A DNA stretch of 64,000 bases from Candidatus Eisenbacteria bacterium (GCA_026388185.1 JAPLKG010000014.1:143281-207280); one strand, 5' to 3'. Counted from the stretch's first letter, positions 1-9,451 are shown. Notes: generated by a model not told the origin, from the sequence alone. A program made the numbers and translations.

Positions 1-299
1 TAACGCATCGAGAAATCCTGAGCCAGCCTTACCATGGTCTCGTATACGGCCACCGTGCCGTGCGGGTGATAGTTGCCGGTCACGTCGCCGGTGATCTTTG
101 CGGACTTCCTGTAAGCGTGATCGTGGAGAAGGTTCAGGTCCCTCATGGCTACGAGCACGCGCCTCTGAACCGGCTTCAGCCCGTCTCTCATGTCCGGAAG
201 CGCCCTCGAAACGATGACGCTCATCGCATAGTCGATGTACGAGCTTTTCATCTCGTCTTCAATGTAGACGGCTCTTACTCTTTCCTTATGAGGGTTCAT
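1..299 (-). CDS. gyrA: DNA gyrase subunit A, N-terminal part (cut by window edge)
   Basis: ATP-dependent negative supercoiling of DNA; GyrA carries the DNA breakage-reunion active site and works as an A2B2 complex with GyrB. The first 99 residues are in the window, starting at the ATG at 299-297. The opening matches the family ([10 protein letters not shown] at 21-30, then [16 protein letters not shown]). The segment [15 protein letters not shown] contains the quinolone-resistance region. Residue numbering coincides with E. coli up to here, so position 83 is Val and position 87 is Glu. It follows gyrB on the same strand after 87 bp, so the two are probably cotranscribed. A topoisomerase IV A subunit cannot be excluded from this fragment, but the neighbouring gyrB and the origin location favour gyrase. 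Confidence 0.93.
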   Translation of the reverse strand, partial: MNPHKERVRAVYIEDEMKSSYIDYAMSVIVSRALPDMRDGLKPVQRRVLVAMRDLNLLHDHAYRKSAKITGDVTGNYHPHGTVAVYETMVRLAQDFSMR

Positions 300-386
300 G
301 TCGCATTCCCCCGTCCCCCTATCTTCCACTTCGTGCGCCGGCGCCCCCGTCTTTCCCGAAGGACGGCGCGCGTCCGAGCCCTCTCC

Positions 387-2336
<1,950 letters not shown>

Positions 2337-2621
2337 TCAGCGTGCGAGGGAAAAGACAATGTCTTCTATGACCCTCTCCCCTAGCCTTGCATTGAGCCTT
2401 CTAAGAATCTCCTCCTTCATGAAAGAAAGCTCGTGCATCCAGATGGTAGTAGCAACCTGGACGAAGAGCTTTGAATCCCGATAGGTCACCGGCCTTGTAT
2501 TCGCGGCTATGCGCGGTCCCACAACCTCCCCCCACACATCTAGAACGCTCCACCCTAAAACCCTTCTGTCAAGCTCGAGCTTCTTCAGAAGTCCTTCGAG
2601 AGACTGCGCAATGTGCTCCAT
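2337..2621 (-). CDS. DUF721 / DciA-like protein
   Basis: A 94-residue DUF721 protein. The family includes DciA, the ancestral loader/operator of the replicative helicase DnaB in bacteria lacking DnaC or DnaI. Visible features are a helix-rich N-terminus, the central conserved W-x-x-V-V-G-P-x-I-A-x-N-T block (around residues 30-42), and the L-F-V-Q-V-A-T-x-x-W-M-H-E-L block (around 52-65) that forms the KH-like fold. The protein is short compared with DciA members that carry an extra C-terminal domain. It sits 7 bp after dnaN and 15 bp before gyrB, so it belongs to the dnaA-dnaN-gyrBA transcription unit. The helicase-loader role is inferred from family and location. Confidence 0.85.
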   Translation of the reverse strand: MEHIAQSLEGLLKKLELDRRVLGWSVLDVWGEVVGPRIAANTRPVTYRDSKLFVQVATTIWMHELSFMKEEILRRLNARLGERVIEDIVFSLAR

Positions 2622-2628
2622 CCGGGAT

Positions 2629-3738
2629 CTACTCCGTTAATCTCAACGGCATGATCAGACAGAGCAAATCCTCTCCTTCCTCTTTCTGGGCCGGCTCAAC
2701 GAGACCGGCCGTAAGAGGCGTGTTGAGGGAGAAGTTGACCTCATCACAATCCATACTCTTGAGAATGTCAAGAATGTAGTTGGCATTGTAACCGACGTCC
2801 AGCTCCTCGCCCTCAAGCGTCGCGGGCACGGTCTCCTGGGCTTCGCCAATGTCTGCCGTGCTCACGCTGAGATTCACCCTGTCCCTGCGGAGGGAAAACT
2901 TGATCTGGTGAGTGACGTTATCTGAAAGTATGGAGACTCTCTTTATTGCGGCCATGAGCTCTTCCCTGTTCACTGTGAGCTTCTTGTTCGTCTCTTTCGG
3001 AATCACCTGTTCGTAATTGGGAAACGGACCTTCGAGCACCCTGGAACATATCACCGTTTCCCCGATCTCAGCCATGATGTAGCTCTTGCTTAGAGCAATC
3101 TCTATGTCCCCGCCTTCCTCCGGAATCAGTCTCACAATTTGTCTGACGGCCTTGGGGGGAAGAACCACCTCAGATTTCTCTTTGACAAAGCTTCCCGAGA
3201 AGGACGCCTTGGCAAGTCTGTGGCCGTCGGTCGCCACCATCCGGAGCTCGTTCGTCAGCAGTTGAAGAAAAACGCCGTTGAGAACGGGTCTGCTCTCGTC
3301 AGTGGACGCCGCGTAAAGACACCGTCTGTCACCCGTTCTGAGGATTTTGGACGGAAGGGTGAATCTCAGTTCCGACTTGAAGGCCGGCATCTTTGGAAAA
3401 TCAACCGACTCCATGCCCATTATGCCGAATTTTCCACGCTTGCACTCCAGCTTCACCCGAAAATCTTCCACTGCCACTCTGACTTCATCCGTTGGCAATT
3501 CCTTGACTATGTCGGCAAAACGTTTGGCCGGAATGCAGACGGAACCCTCCTGGGAGACTTCGCACGCGACCCTCGCGGAAATGGACATGTCCAAATCAGT
3601 CGAGGTCGCCATCAGGAGGTTTTCTTTGGTTTCAAGCAGCACGGTCGACAGTACGGGAAGAGTGCTCTTGGGAGGAACCACGCTTATCACCCTGTTCATG
3701 AGCAGCGCAAGTTCCGGCCTCATGATCGTGAATCTCAT
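2629..3738 (-). CDS. dnaN: DNA polymerase III sliding clamp (beta subunit)
   Basis: Ring-shaped processivity clamp that tethers the replicative polymerase to DNA and docks many partner proteins. It has 369 residues, the normal length for three repeated clamp domains. Recognisable are the N-terminus with V-V-P-P-K-S-T-L-P-V-L-S (about residues 19-30), the domain 2 motif L-R-M-V-A-T-D-G-H-R-L-A (about 166-177), F-P-N-Y-E-Q-V-I-P (about 246-254), and the C-terminal I-M-P-L-R-L (M-P-x-R-L family hallmark). It is transcribed leftwards from the 654-bp spacer that separates it from dnaA. That spacer looks like part of the origin, so dnaN may have its own promoter there. Confidence 0.98.
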   Translation of the reverse strand: MRFTIMRPELALLMNRVISVVPPKSTLPVLSTVLLETKENLLMATSTDLDMSISARVACEVSQEGSVCIPAKRFADIVKELPTDEVRVAVEDFRVKLECKRGKFGIMGMESVDFPKMPAFKSELRFTLPSKILRTGDRRCLYAASTDESRPVLNGVFLQLLTNELRMVATDGHRLAKASFSGSFVKEKSEVVLPPKAVRQIVRLIPEEGGDIEIALSKSYIMAEIGETVICSRVLEGPFPNYEQVIPKETNKKLTVNREELMAAIKRVSILSDNVTHQIKFSLRRDRVNLSVSTADIGEAQETVPATLEGEELDVGYNANYILDILKSMDCDEVNFSLNTPLTAGLVEPAQKEEGEDLLCLIMPLRLTE

Positions 3739-4012
3739 CTTACCCCTCCATAAGAACTAACCCAAACAAAGACAGACTCAGCTACATCTGCAGGGTGGTC
3801 GTTTGTCCTCAGTAGTGTTTGAAAAAGAGTCCTTCAAAAGCCGAGAAGCAGACCCCCAGGATTGGCCCAATTAAGAGTGGTTTAGTGTGTTGCAAAAACA
3901 ACAGTTTTCTTGGGTTGAGTATATGAAAGACAACGTTCCTTTTCAAGGCAAAAAGTGACGTTCTCTGGTTACGACGAACATCAGACCGGAGGTTTAATGT
4001 TACTGCAACACC

Positions 4013-4110
4013 CCAAAAACCAAGTATCCAAAGAATGCCAAAAAAACCAATTTGTAAGAGTCCCAAAAACCCAAAATTCTGAAAGAACAAAAACCAAAAT
4101 GTTAGAGACC
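4013..4110 (+). repeat. Four imperfect 25-bp direct repeats (iteron-like)
   Basis: Units begin at about 4013, 4038, 4063 and 4088. Each opens with CCAAAAACC or a close variant (CCAAAAAAACC in the second) followed by an A-rich, purine-rich tail ending near AAGA. The oligo-A tracts start at 4015, 4040, 4065 and 4089, spacings of 25, 25 and 24 bp. They lie directly beside the AT-rich stretch of the dnaA-dnaN spacer, as iterons do in replication origins. The binding partner is unknown. Confidence 0.6.
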
Positions 4111-4296
4111 GGCCGAGACGTTTATATACATCTTTTTATACTTCTACATACTTTATATCTAAAGATAGTTGAATATGTAGGGGACGTAAAATGTGTTAAT
4201 CAACGATACATTCTCTCCTAATTGTTTATAAGACAATTGGTTATCAATTGATGTGTTGTTGGTTTGTTTCTGAATAATCCCGGGGTTTTGTCTGTT

Positions 4297-4367
4297 TTCT
4301 GCACATGTTAGACACTGGTTTCCTTTTTCCCCAGGATGCCCACAGCCAGTTCACTGGTTTCTTCACA
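4297..4367 (+). promoter_or_regulatory. Two DnaA-box-like sites beside the AT-rich spacer
   Basis: TTCTGCACA at 4297-4305 and TTCTTCACA at 4359-4367 each differ from the consensus TTATNCACA at the third base only, and both are on the same strand. They flank the 3' end of dnaA and lie next to the AT-rich stretch at 4116-4260. Confidence 0.45.
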
Positions 4368-4392
4368 AGAGACACAATCGGGCGGCAAGGTC

Positions 4393-5775
4393 TCAAACCT
4401 TCACGGGGGAGCACAGAAAAGAGGATACGAGGGCAATGATTCTATCGATCGTTTCTCTAACAGTTTTGTCAGAGTCCAACAGCTTTTCAATCTTATCGCA
4501 CGCGTAGAGCACCGTTGTGTGGTCCCTGTTGCCAAACCTTGTGCCAATGTCGGCGAGAGAAAAATCCGTCATCTTGCGGCAGACATACATCGCAATCTGC
4601 CTAGGAAACACAATGGAGCTTGTCCGCCTTTTTCCCTTTATGGCCTCAACAGGCAATCTGAAATAATCCGCCACCGTCTTCTGAATGTCATCGATCCGCA
4701 GGCTTCTTTCGGGAGTCTTTATGAGTTCCTTGAGAACTTCCTTTGCAAAGGCGCACGTGAGTTCCGACGACGGGATGGAGGCGAGCGATGCAAACGCCAG
4801 CAGCCTGAGGAGCGATCCCTCCAACTCACGAATGTTTGATTTGATGTGCGAGGCGATGAGAAGAGCCACGTCGTCCGGCAACCGTACGTGTTCTACCTCT
4901 CCCTTTTTCTGAAGGATGGCGATTCTTGTCTCCAGGTCGGGCGGCTGAATGTCTGTAACGAGTCCGCCATTGAAACGCGAGATCAACCGCTCTTCCAGCA
5001 TGTGGATTTCCTTCGGGGGCCTATCGCTCGTTACGACTATTTGTTTCTGGGCATCGTAAAGCGAGTTAAAAGTGTGGAAGAACTCTTCCTGGGTGCTCTC
5101 TTTGCCGGCCAGGAATTGCACGTCGTCTATCAAGAGCATGTCCGCACTGCGGTATTTTCTCTTGAACTCCATGGTGCGTCCGTGCTGGATCGCGTCGATC
5201 ATCTCGTTCATGAATTTCTCTGATGAAACGTAGTACACCCTGCTGGTCGGCCTTTCGCCCCTTATGTAATGACCTATGGCCTGCATTATGTGCGTCTTTC
5301 CAAGCCCCACGCCGCCGTAGATGAACATTGGGTTGTACACGACGGCAGGTTTTTCGGCAACCGCCAAACAGGCAGCGTGCGTCATCTGATTACTGCTGCC
5401 GACTACGAACGTGGCAAAAGTGAAGCGAGGATTGAGTTGGCTCTCATCAAACGCGACCGAGGAGCGTTTGTGTGCGGGGGCTCCAATGCGTTCAGCTTTT
5501 CTGAGCGCGCGGTTCTCTTCCTCGGGTGCTATGCAGAAAGAGATGCGCAGGGGCGACCCGGCGACCGCTCTTGCAGCCTCCTCGATGGCGGACAAGTAGT
5601 GCTGCTCAATCCAGTCGGCGCAGAAGGAATTGGGTACCTGGATGAGCATTCGCCCATCAGTCATTGACTTGGGCTGCACGGGCTTAAGCCAGGTCTGAAA
5701 GCTCTGCTCGTTTATCTTGCCGTGGAGCAATTCACAGACTTTGCCCCAAAAGTGCTGGACCTCGGGAGTTTCCAA
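4393..5775 (-). CDS. dnaA: Chromosomal replication initiator DnaA
   Basis: AAA+ initiator that binds DnaA boxes, melts oriC and recruits the helicase. It has 460 residues, normal length. Domain I is at about residues 5-85 (W-x-K-V-x-x-L-L and F-x-x-W-L-x-P). A short linker follows. The AAA+ core has Walker A GGVGLGKTH (about 155), Walker B LLIDDVQFLAG, sensor I I-V-V-T-S-D-R-P-P and the arginine-finger region ERLISRF. Domain IV carries the DNA-binding signature GNRDHTTVLYACDKI near the C-terminus, a variant of the usual GGRDHSTV. The start is TTG at 5775-5773, with GAGG about 11 bases upstream on the minus strand. Boxes upstream (5782-5897) suggest autoregulation. dnaN is downstream across the candidate origin spacer. 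Confidence 0.98.
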   Translation of the reverse strand: METPEVQHFWGKVCELLHGKINEQSFQTWLKPVQPKSMTDGRMLIQVPNSFCADWIEQHYLSAIEEAARAVAGSPLRISFCIAPEEENRALRKAERIGAPAHKRSSVAFDESQLNPRFTFATFVVGSSNQMTHAACLAVAEKPAVVYNPMFIYGGVGLGKTHIMQAIGHYIRGERPTSRVYYVSSEKFMNEMIDAIQHGRTMEFKRKYRSADMLLIDDVQFLAGKESTQEEFFHTFNSLYDAQKQIVVTSDRPPKEIHMLEERLISRFNGGLVTDIQPPDLETRIAILQKKGEVEHVRLPDDVALLIASHIKSNIRELEGSLLRLLAFASLASIPSSELTCAFAKEVLKELIKTPERSLRIDDIQKTVADYFRLPVEAIKGKRRTSSIVFPRQIAMYVCRKMTDFSLADIGTRFGNRDHTTVLYACDKIEKLLDSDKTVRETIDRIIALVSSFLCSPVKV

Positions 5776-5781
5776 CGGAAA

Positions 5782-5897
5782 TTATCCTCAGCAATCAACA
5801 ACTAATTCACAAGGCATTCCACATAGGCACGCCAAGTTAAATATCGAATTCACACCAAATGCGGAAGAGGCGCCCAAGTTGTCCACATTCATCCACA
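5782..5897 (+). promoter_or_regulatory. DnaA-box cluster upstream of dnaA
   Basis: Four sites on the plus strand are each one base off consensus TTATNCACA: TTATCCTCA (5782-5790, overlapping the dnaA ribosome-binding region), TAATTCACA (5803-5811), TTGTCCACA (5879-5887) and TCATCCACA (5889-5897). The last two are tandem with one base between them. They may control dnaA expression and/or form the upstream half of a bipartite origin. Confidence 0.55.
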
Positions 5898-6249
5898 GGT
5901 CAATTTGCCTGATTTTGGGCACACTAATAGCACGCTTCGCGCAAATGGTAAACTCTCGACCTGCCAGGCAGGAATCTGAAGTCACGCAAAGAAGCAAAAG
6001 CTGTGCGAGAAACCCGGCATCGCAGAGGAAAGCCGAGAGAAAGAAGAGCATCGGCACTGAGAACAACGAATCTCTGTCTGATGCGTGGGGATGTTAGCAC
6101 AACGCACAAGTGCGCGCAAGAGAAAACCTTCACGACACAAAAGACTGTTTTGAGCGCGCGGCGAGCGGTCCCACACTGAAAAGTTGGCGCCCGGCGCGGC
6201 ATCAATTCCGCGCATGCGAGATCGCACTCCATTCGTGCTGAGTACTAGT

Positions 6250-6278
6250 TTGACAAGAGCGGTCCGAGAACGTATGCT
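6250..6278 (+). promoter_or_regulatory. Predicted sigma70-type promoter for the 5'-nucleotidase
   Basis: TTGACA (6250-6255), a 17-base spacer, then TATGCT (6273-6278, four of six consensus bases). The leader to the chosen start at 6381 is about 95 bases. Confidence 0.5.
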
Positions 6279-6380
6279 CTCGGCGATTTCGTTTCCTTGG
6301 CGAGGGCGCTCCGGGGTACCCCGAGGGCCCGTGTCGAGACTTCCGAGTCAACGTTTCCGGTTTCGCGGGAGATGACAAAA

Positions 6381-7982
6381 ATGCAACTCAACTCCTTCTT
6401 GCTCTCGAACAAGAATCTCCGGTTTCGGATCGTCATCCTTGCTTTGGGCCTCGCGCTGGGCCTCGCGCTTTCTCTGTCGGGAGCACAAGCGGCCCCGTCA
6501 GGGGCCGAGCGCGACACCTGCGACACGCGCCTCACCATTCTCTCTATCACGGACTTACATGGAGCACTTCTTTCCGAAGACAAAGACTTCGCTACGGGGA
6601 AACCCGTTGGCGGAGCAGCCGTGGTGGGCGCCTACATAGAGGCCGAGAGAGACAGCTCGACGGGGCCGGTACTTGTTCTCGCGAGCGGTGACATGATGCA
6701 GGGTTCGGCGATTTCGAACCTGAGCATGGGGGAGGCGGTGATCGAGTTCATGAACCGGCTCGGTTTCGAAGCCTGCGCGGTCGGCAATCACGAATTCGAT
6801 TGGGGTGTGGATGTGCTCAAGGAGCGGATCAAACAGGCGAAGTTTCCTTTTCTGGTCGCGAACATTTTCTCCGGCTCCGGGTCAAAGAGACCGAATTGGG
6901 CCGTCCCCTACACCGTGGTTCAAAAAGGGAATCTCAAGATCGGAATCATCGGCGTGATTACCGAAGACGCCCCGGTCGTCATCAATCCGAAGAGTATCGA
7001 GGGCCTCAGGTTCGATCGCCCCGACTCGCTGGTAAACAAGCTCGCGGCGCAGCTTCGACATGAAGGAGTAAACGTCATAATAGTCCTGGCGCACACCGGG
7101 GGGACCCAAGAGGAAAACGGCACGGTCACGGGTCCCATTGCAGGCTTTGCCTCGAAACTCGAGGGCGTTGACGCGGTTTTGGGTGGACACAGCCACACCG
7201 TTGTCTCGGGCACAGTGAATTCGATTCCCGTAGTCATCGCCGGCGCGAACGGCGTGCGGCTTGGGATTGTGCGGCTTCGGGTCGACGTGTGCGAGGGAGG
7301 GAGCTCTCTCCTCGAGGAGACGGTCAAGCCCACCTTTGCCGAGGATGTGGAGCCGGACCAAGCGGTCGCGTGTATGATCGAATCTTACCGGGAGAAGCTT
7401 GCGAGTCAATTGGACAGGGTGGTCGCCATCGCGTCCGGCCCGATCGTGAGGGGCCGCCAGGAAAGCGCCCTGGGGGACCTCGTCTGCGATATCATGCGGA
7501 GTGCGGTTGGAGCGGCAGTGGCCTACCAAAACTCGGGCGGAGTCAGGGCCGACCTGGATGAAGGGCCCATCACGGGAGGGGAAATATACAGAATCATGCC
7601 CTTCGACAATACGATTGTTACGATGTATCTTACCGGCGCACAAGTGAAAGAGGCGCTCGAGCAGGGCACGACAGAAAGAGGAGTAGTGCAGGTTTCGGGA
7701 ATACACTACACCTACAAGCCGGGCAATCCTTCCGGCCAGAGGATACAATCCGTGACGCTGGAAGACGGAAAGCCTATCTCTCCCAAGAAGCTTTATCTGG
7801 TTGCCACCAATGACTTCATGGCAAACGGCGGCGATAGATTCACGGTTTTCAAGGCAGGAAAGAAGATACGTAACACCCAGCTTCTGGTACGGGACGCCGT
7901 AATATCCTGGATGGAGGCGCGCAACAAGGCTGGCGAGAAGATCGCGTCTCCCAAGTTGGGAAGAGCTGAGATGGTTCAGTAG
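6381..7982 (+). CDS. Secreted bifunctional metallophosphatase / 5'-nucleotidase
   Basis: Periplasmic or surface enzyme of the UshA/5'-nucleotidase family, which hydrolyses nucleotides and often UDP-sugars. From the chosen ATG it has 533 residues with a hydrophobic signal peptide ending near A-Q-A-A. The calcineurin-like domain shows I-T-D-L-H-G, L-A-S-G-D-M-M-Q-G, the catalytic V-G-N-H-E-F-D, A-H-T-G-G and G-G-H-S-H, which together bind two metals. The C-terminal 5'-nucleotidase domain shows Y-Q-N-S-G-G-V-R-A-D, I-M-P-F-D-N-T and A-T-N-D-F-M-A-N-G-G-D. The ATG at 6381 is chosen because GGGAG at 6367-6371 is correctly spaced from it; the ATG at 6372 would sit directly on that site. A small gene follows at 8074. 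Substrate specificity is not evident. Confidence 0.92.
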   Translation: MQLNSFLLSNKNLRFRIVILALGLALGLALSLSGAQAAPSGAERDTCDTRLTILSITDLHGALLSEDKDFATGKPVGGAAVVGAYIEAERDSSTGPVLVLASGDMMQGSAISNLSMGEAVIEFMNRLGFEACAVGNHEFDWGVDVLKERIKQAKFPFLVANIFSGSGSKRPNWAVPYTVVQKGNLKIGIIGVITEDAPVVINPKSIEGLRFDRPDSLVNKLAAQLRHEGVNVIIVLAHTGGTQEENGTVTGPIAGFASKLEGVDAVLGGHSHTVVSGTVNSIPVVIAGANGVRLGIVRLRVDVCEGGSSLLEETVKPTFAEDVEPDQAVACMIESYREKLASQLDRVVAIASGPIVRGRQESALGDLVCDIMRSAVGAAVAYQNSGGVRADLDEGPITGGEIYRIMPFDNTIVTMYLTGAQVKEALEQGTTERGVVQVSGIHYTYKPGNPSGQRIQSVTLEDGKPISPKKLYLVATNDFMANGGDRFTVFKAGKKIRNTQLLVRDAVISWMEARNKAGEKIASPKLGRAEMVQ

Positions 7983-8073
7983 AACGTGTGAGTGCAGTGG
8001 GTGGCAGAGCAAAGACAGTCGCTGCTGCGGCGAGAGCTGGACTTCTTCACCAGGGAGTGACTTCGGAGGTACA

Positions 8074-8310
8074 ATGAACGAGAAGGCAACCACTCACGAG
8101 AGAATCAAGGTGTTTGTCAACGGGAAGCAGTTGTCTATTTCGCCGACGTTCTCCGTGAGGCACGCCCTGCTTGCCTATGACGAAGATGCCCTCGCTGATG
8201 TCATAGGGGGCGAAGCCTACGTCGCCGACGCCAGGGGCAACGAGGTGGGCCTGGACGGTGCCCTCTTCGACGGGATGCGGCTGTACGTCAAGAGCGTCGA
8301 AGTGGAGTAA
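8074..8310 (+). CDS. Small protein of unknown function, possible beta-grasp fold
   Basis: A 78-residue protein with a strong GGAGG ribosome-binding site at 8065-8069, so probably a real gene. It has no signal peptide or membrane segment and is probably cytoplasmic. The pattern I-K-V-F-V-N-G-K-Q-L-S-I, then F-S-V-R-H-A-L-L-A-Y, and a C-terminal G-A-L-F-D-G-M-R-L-Y-V is reminiscent of ThiS/MoaD or ferredoxin-like beta-grasp proteins. It lacks a C-terminal Gly-Gly, so a sulfur-carrier role is unlikely, and lacks cysteines, so it binds no iron-sulfur cluster. It follows the 5'-nucleotidase by 91 bp and could be cotranscribed. I do not recognise a named family. Confidence 0.6.
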   Translation: MNEKATTHERIKVFVNGKQLSISPTFSVRHALLAYDEDALADVIGGEAYVADARGNEVGLDGALFDGMRLYVKSVEVE

Positions 8311-8406
8311 CGGGCGCGACGACCCTAGAGAAGCGGGAGGCATGCCAACACACGTATCTTAACCCTTCCACATCACAAAATCAACTACTTCTTGCTCGCT
8401 ATTGTC

Positions 8407-8436
8407 TTGACAATTCTGGAAGATTTCGGGTAATAT
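8407..8436 (+). promoter_or_regulatory. Strong predicted sigma70-type promoter for the lipoprotein at 8506
   Basis: Perfect TTGACA (8407-8412), an 18-base spacer and TAATAT (8431-8436). An overlapping perfect TATAAT at 8434-8439 would need a 21-base spacer. The transcript would start about 60 bases before the ATG. The promoter of the paralogous gene at 44564 also has an 18-base spacer. Confidence 0.65.
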
Positions 8437-8505
8437 AATCACAACAGGCTAACAGCAACAGGCACTCACTCTGCATCTACTCTGGCTCGGCTTAGGGGGG
8501 TTGTC

Positions 8506-9114
8506 ATGACCCGGCGATTGGCTTTTTTCGCGCTGACAGGTGTTTGCGTCGCGTTCCTTTTTTTGGCGGGCTGTTCGGAATCAACGAAACCTCGAACGCG
8601 AGAGCGTGAGAGCCTCGTTGCCCGAAACACTCCTGAAAATGTTCTGAAGGATCTGAGGATAATCTACAGCGTCATGGACGATGACGTGAGCACTCCCGAG
8701 GACGCTCATTCCCTTGCCCTCAAGTACAGAGAGCTCTTTCATCCCGATTTCAAGTTTTACTTTGTGCCTGGCGACACCCCACCCGGCTTCCCCATGGGCT
8801 GGTGGGGCAGGTTTGATGAAACGGCCGCTTTCGACAGCATGATGGTTTACAGGGCGGCCGGGCAACTAACCGACGTGAAACTCAGTTGGAGCCCCGCGGC
8901 CCCCGACTCCGACAACAGGGTAGACCCAGATACTCAGCTTCCTCTTCACCCCGACTGGATGTACATAAACGTAGCCTCTGTCCTTCTCGATCTCGTTGCA
9001 GGCCAGTTTACCTATAGAGTCTCTAACGGCATGGCTGATTTCTGGTTTGCACCCGATCCCGCAGACACCACTTTGTGGGTAATTGCGGAATGGCAGGACC
9101 GGCAGGCCCCATAG
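8506..9114 (+). CDS. Predicted lipoprotein, paralogue of the lipoprotein at 44564
   Basis: A 202-residue exported protein. The signal peptide ends in lipobox F-L-A-G-C (Cys about 23), predicting lipid attachment. The mature part is acidic and aromatic-rich, with no family I can name. Blocks shared with the product at 44564 are N-V-L-x-x-L-R-x-I-Y, P-x-D-A-H-S-L-A-L-x-Y-R-E, W-W-G-R-x-D-E, L-S-W-S-P, V-A-x-V-L-L-D-like, T-Y-R-V-S-N-G and, near the C-terminus, W-F-A-P-D-P-A-D-T-T-L-W-V-I. The alternating pattern with a C-terminal W-x-x-x-E-W-x-D could suit an NTF2/SnoaL-like fold, which is speculation. It stands alone under its own strong promoter, between the 5'-nucleotidase pair and the rpmH operon. 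Confidence 0.8.
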   Translation: MTRRLAFFALTGVCVAFLFLAGCSESTKPRTRERESLVARNTPENVLKDLRIIYSVMDDDVSTPEDAHSLALKYRELFHPDFKFYFVPGDTPPGFPMGWWGRFDETAAFDSMMVYRAAGQLTDVKLSWSPAAPDSDNRVDPDTQLPLHPDWMYINVASVLLDLVAGQFTYRVSNGMADFWFAPDPADTTLWVIAEWQDRQAP

Positions 9115-9238
9115 AGACCGGCGCTCGGCGCGAGTAGCGCTTAAGTGCCGACCGGATTACCTGCGCCGCGCCGCCCCGCCCCAGACGTCCCCTTCCCCGA
9201 CACTTTCGCTCCGGAGAGAGCCCGTTGTCATTAAAGTC

Positions 9239-9268
9239 TTGACTCTGACTCCCCGCGTTCCATAGAAT
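9239..9268 (+). promoter_or_regulatory. Predicted promoter of the rpmH-rnpA-yidD-yidC operon
   Basis: TTGACT (9239-9244), an 18-base spacer and TAGAAT (9263-9268), each five of six consensus bases. The leader to the rpmH start is about 175 bases. The surrounding 9115-9451 spacer shows no gene. Confidence 0.55.
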
Positions 9269-9451
9269 CCTCCTGGCTTGGGCTGCGTAACTTGCCGGCG
9301 TTGTGAGCGGGTCACTCGCAGCCTCCGACTTAGCACCGGCTAGGCTCGTGTGCGGCATCGCGCGCAAGATCGCTTCACTGCCCGGCCAAATCTTTTTTCA
9401 GAATATTGCTTGCCGTTCCTGCTCGACGGCAGACGCTACCGGAGGTTTCTC

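Larger units (their letters stand above)
3739..4392. other. dnaA-dnaN spacer, candidate oriC segment with AT-rich unwinding region
   Basis: A 654-bp spacer with no convincing gene. Its composition departs strongly from the GC-rich surroundings. Positions 4013-4110 carry four imperfect 25-bp direct repeats. Positions about 4116-4260 are very AT-rich, with repeated TTTATA, a TATCT-AA-AGATA dyad, a dyad with arms AATTGT/ACAATT at 4220-4238 and a CAATTG repeat at 4234-4250. Positions 4297-4305 and 4359-4367 are DnaA-box-like. The layout (repeats, AT-rich stretch, DnaA boxes next to dnaA) resembles origins located between dnaA and dnaN, for example incC of Bacillus subtilis. Gene strand flips just beyond dnaA. 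The origin assignment is inference. Confidence 0.6.
5776..6380. other. Spacer between divergent dnaA and 5'-nucleotidase genes; strand-switch point
   Basis: About 600 bp without a supportable gene. The dnaA-proximal 120 bp hold the DnaA-box cluster and are AT-richer. The remainder approaches genome composition and holds a good sigma70-type promoter at 6250-6278 for the rightward gene. All genes to the left are minus and nearly all to the right plus, so this spacer and/or the dnaA-dnaN spacer is where replication forks most plausibly diverge. Confidence 0.6.

Noticed and set aside
3809-4090. A 93-codon minus-strand frame in the dnaA-dnaN spacer, Phe/Leu/Gly-rich
   Set aside because: It is the translation of the repeated CCAAAAACC units and AT-rich DNA. 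It has no ribosome-binding site and overlaps the candidate origin.
9350-9451. N-terminal extension of rpmH from an upstream ATG
   Set aside because: L34 begins at the TTG at 9452 with GGAGGT five bases upstream. The extra 34 residues are not L34-like.
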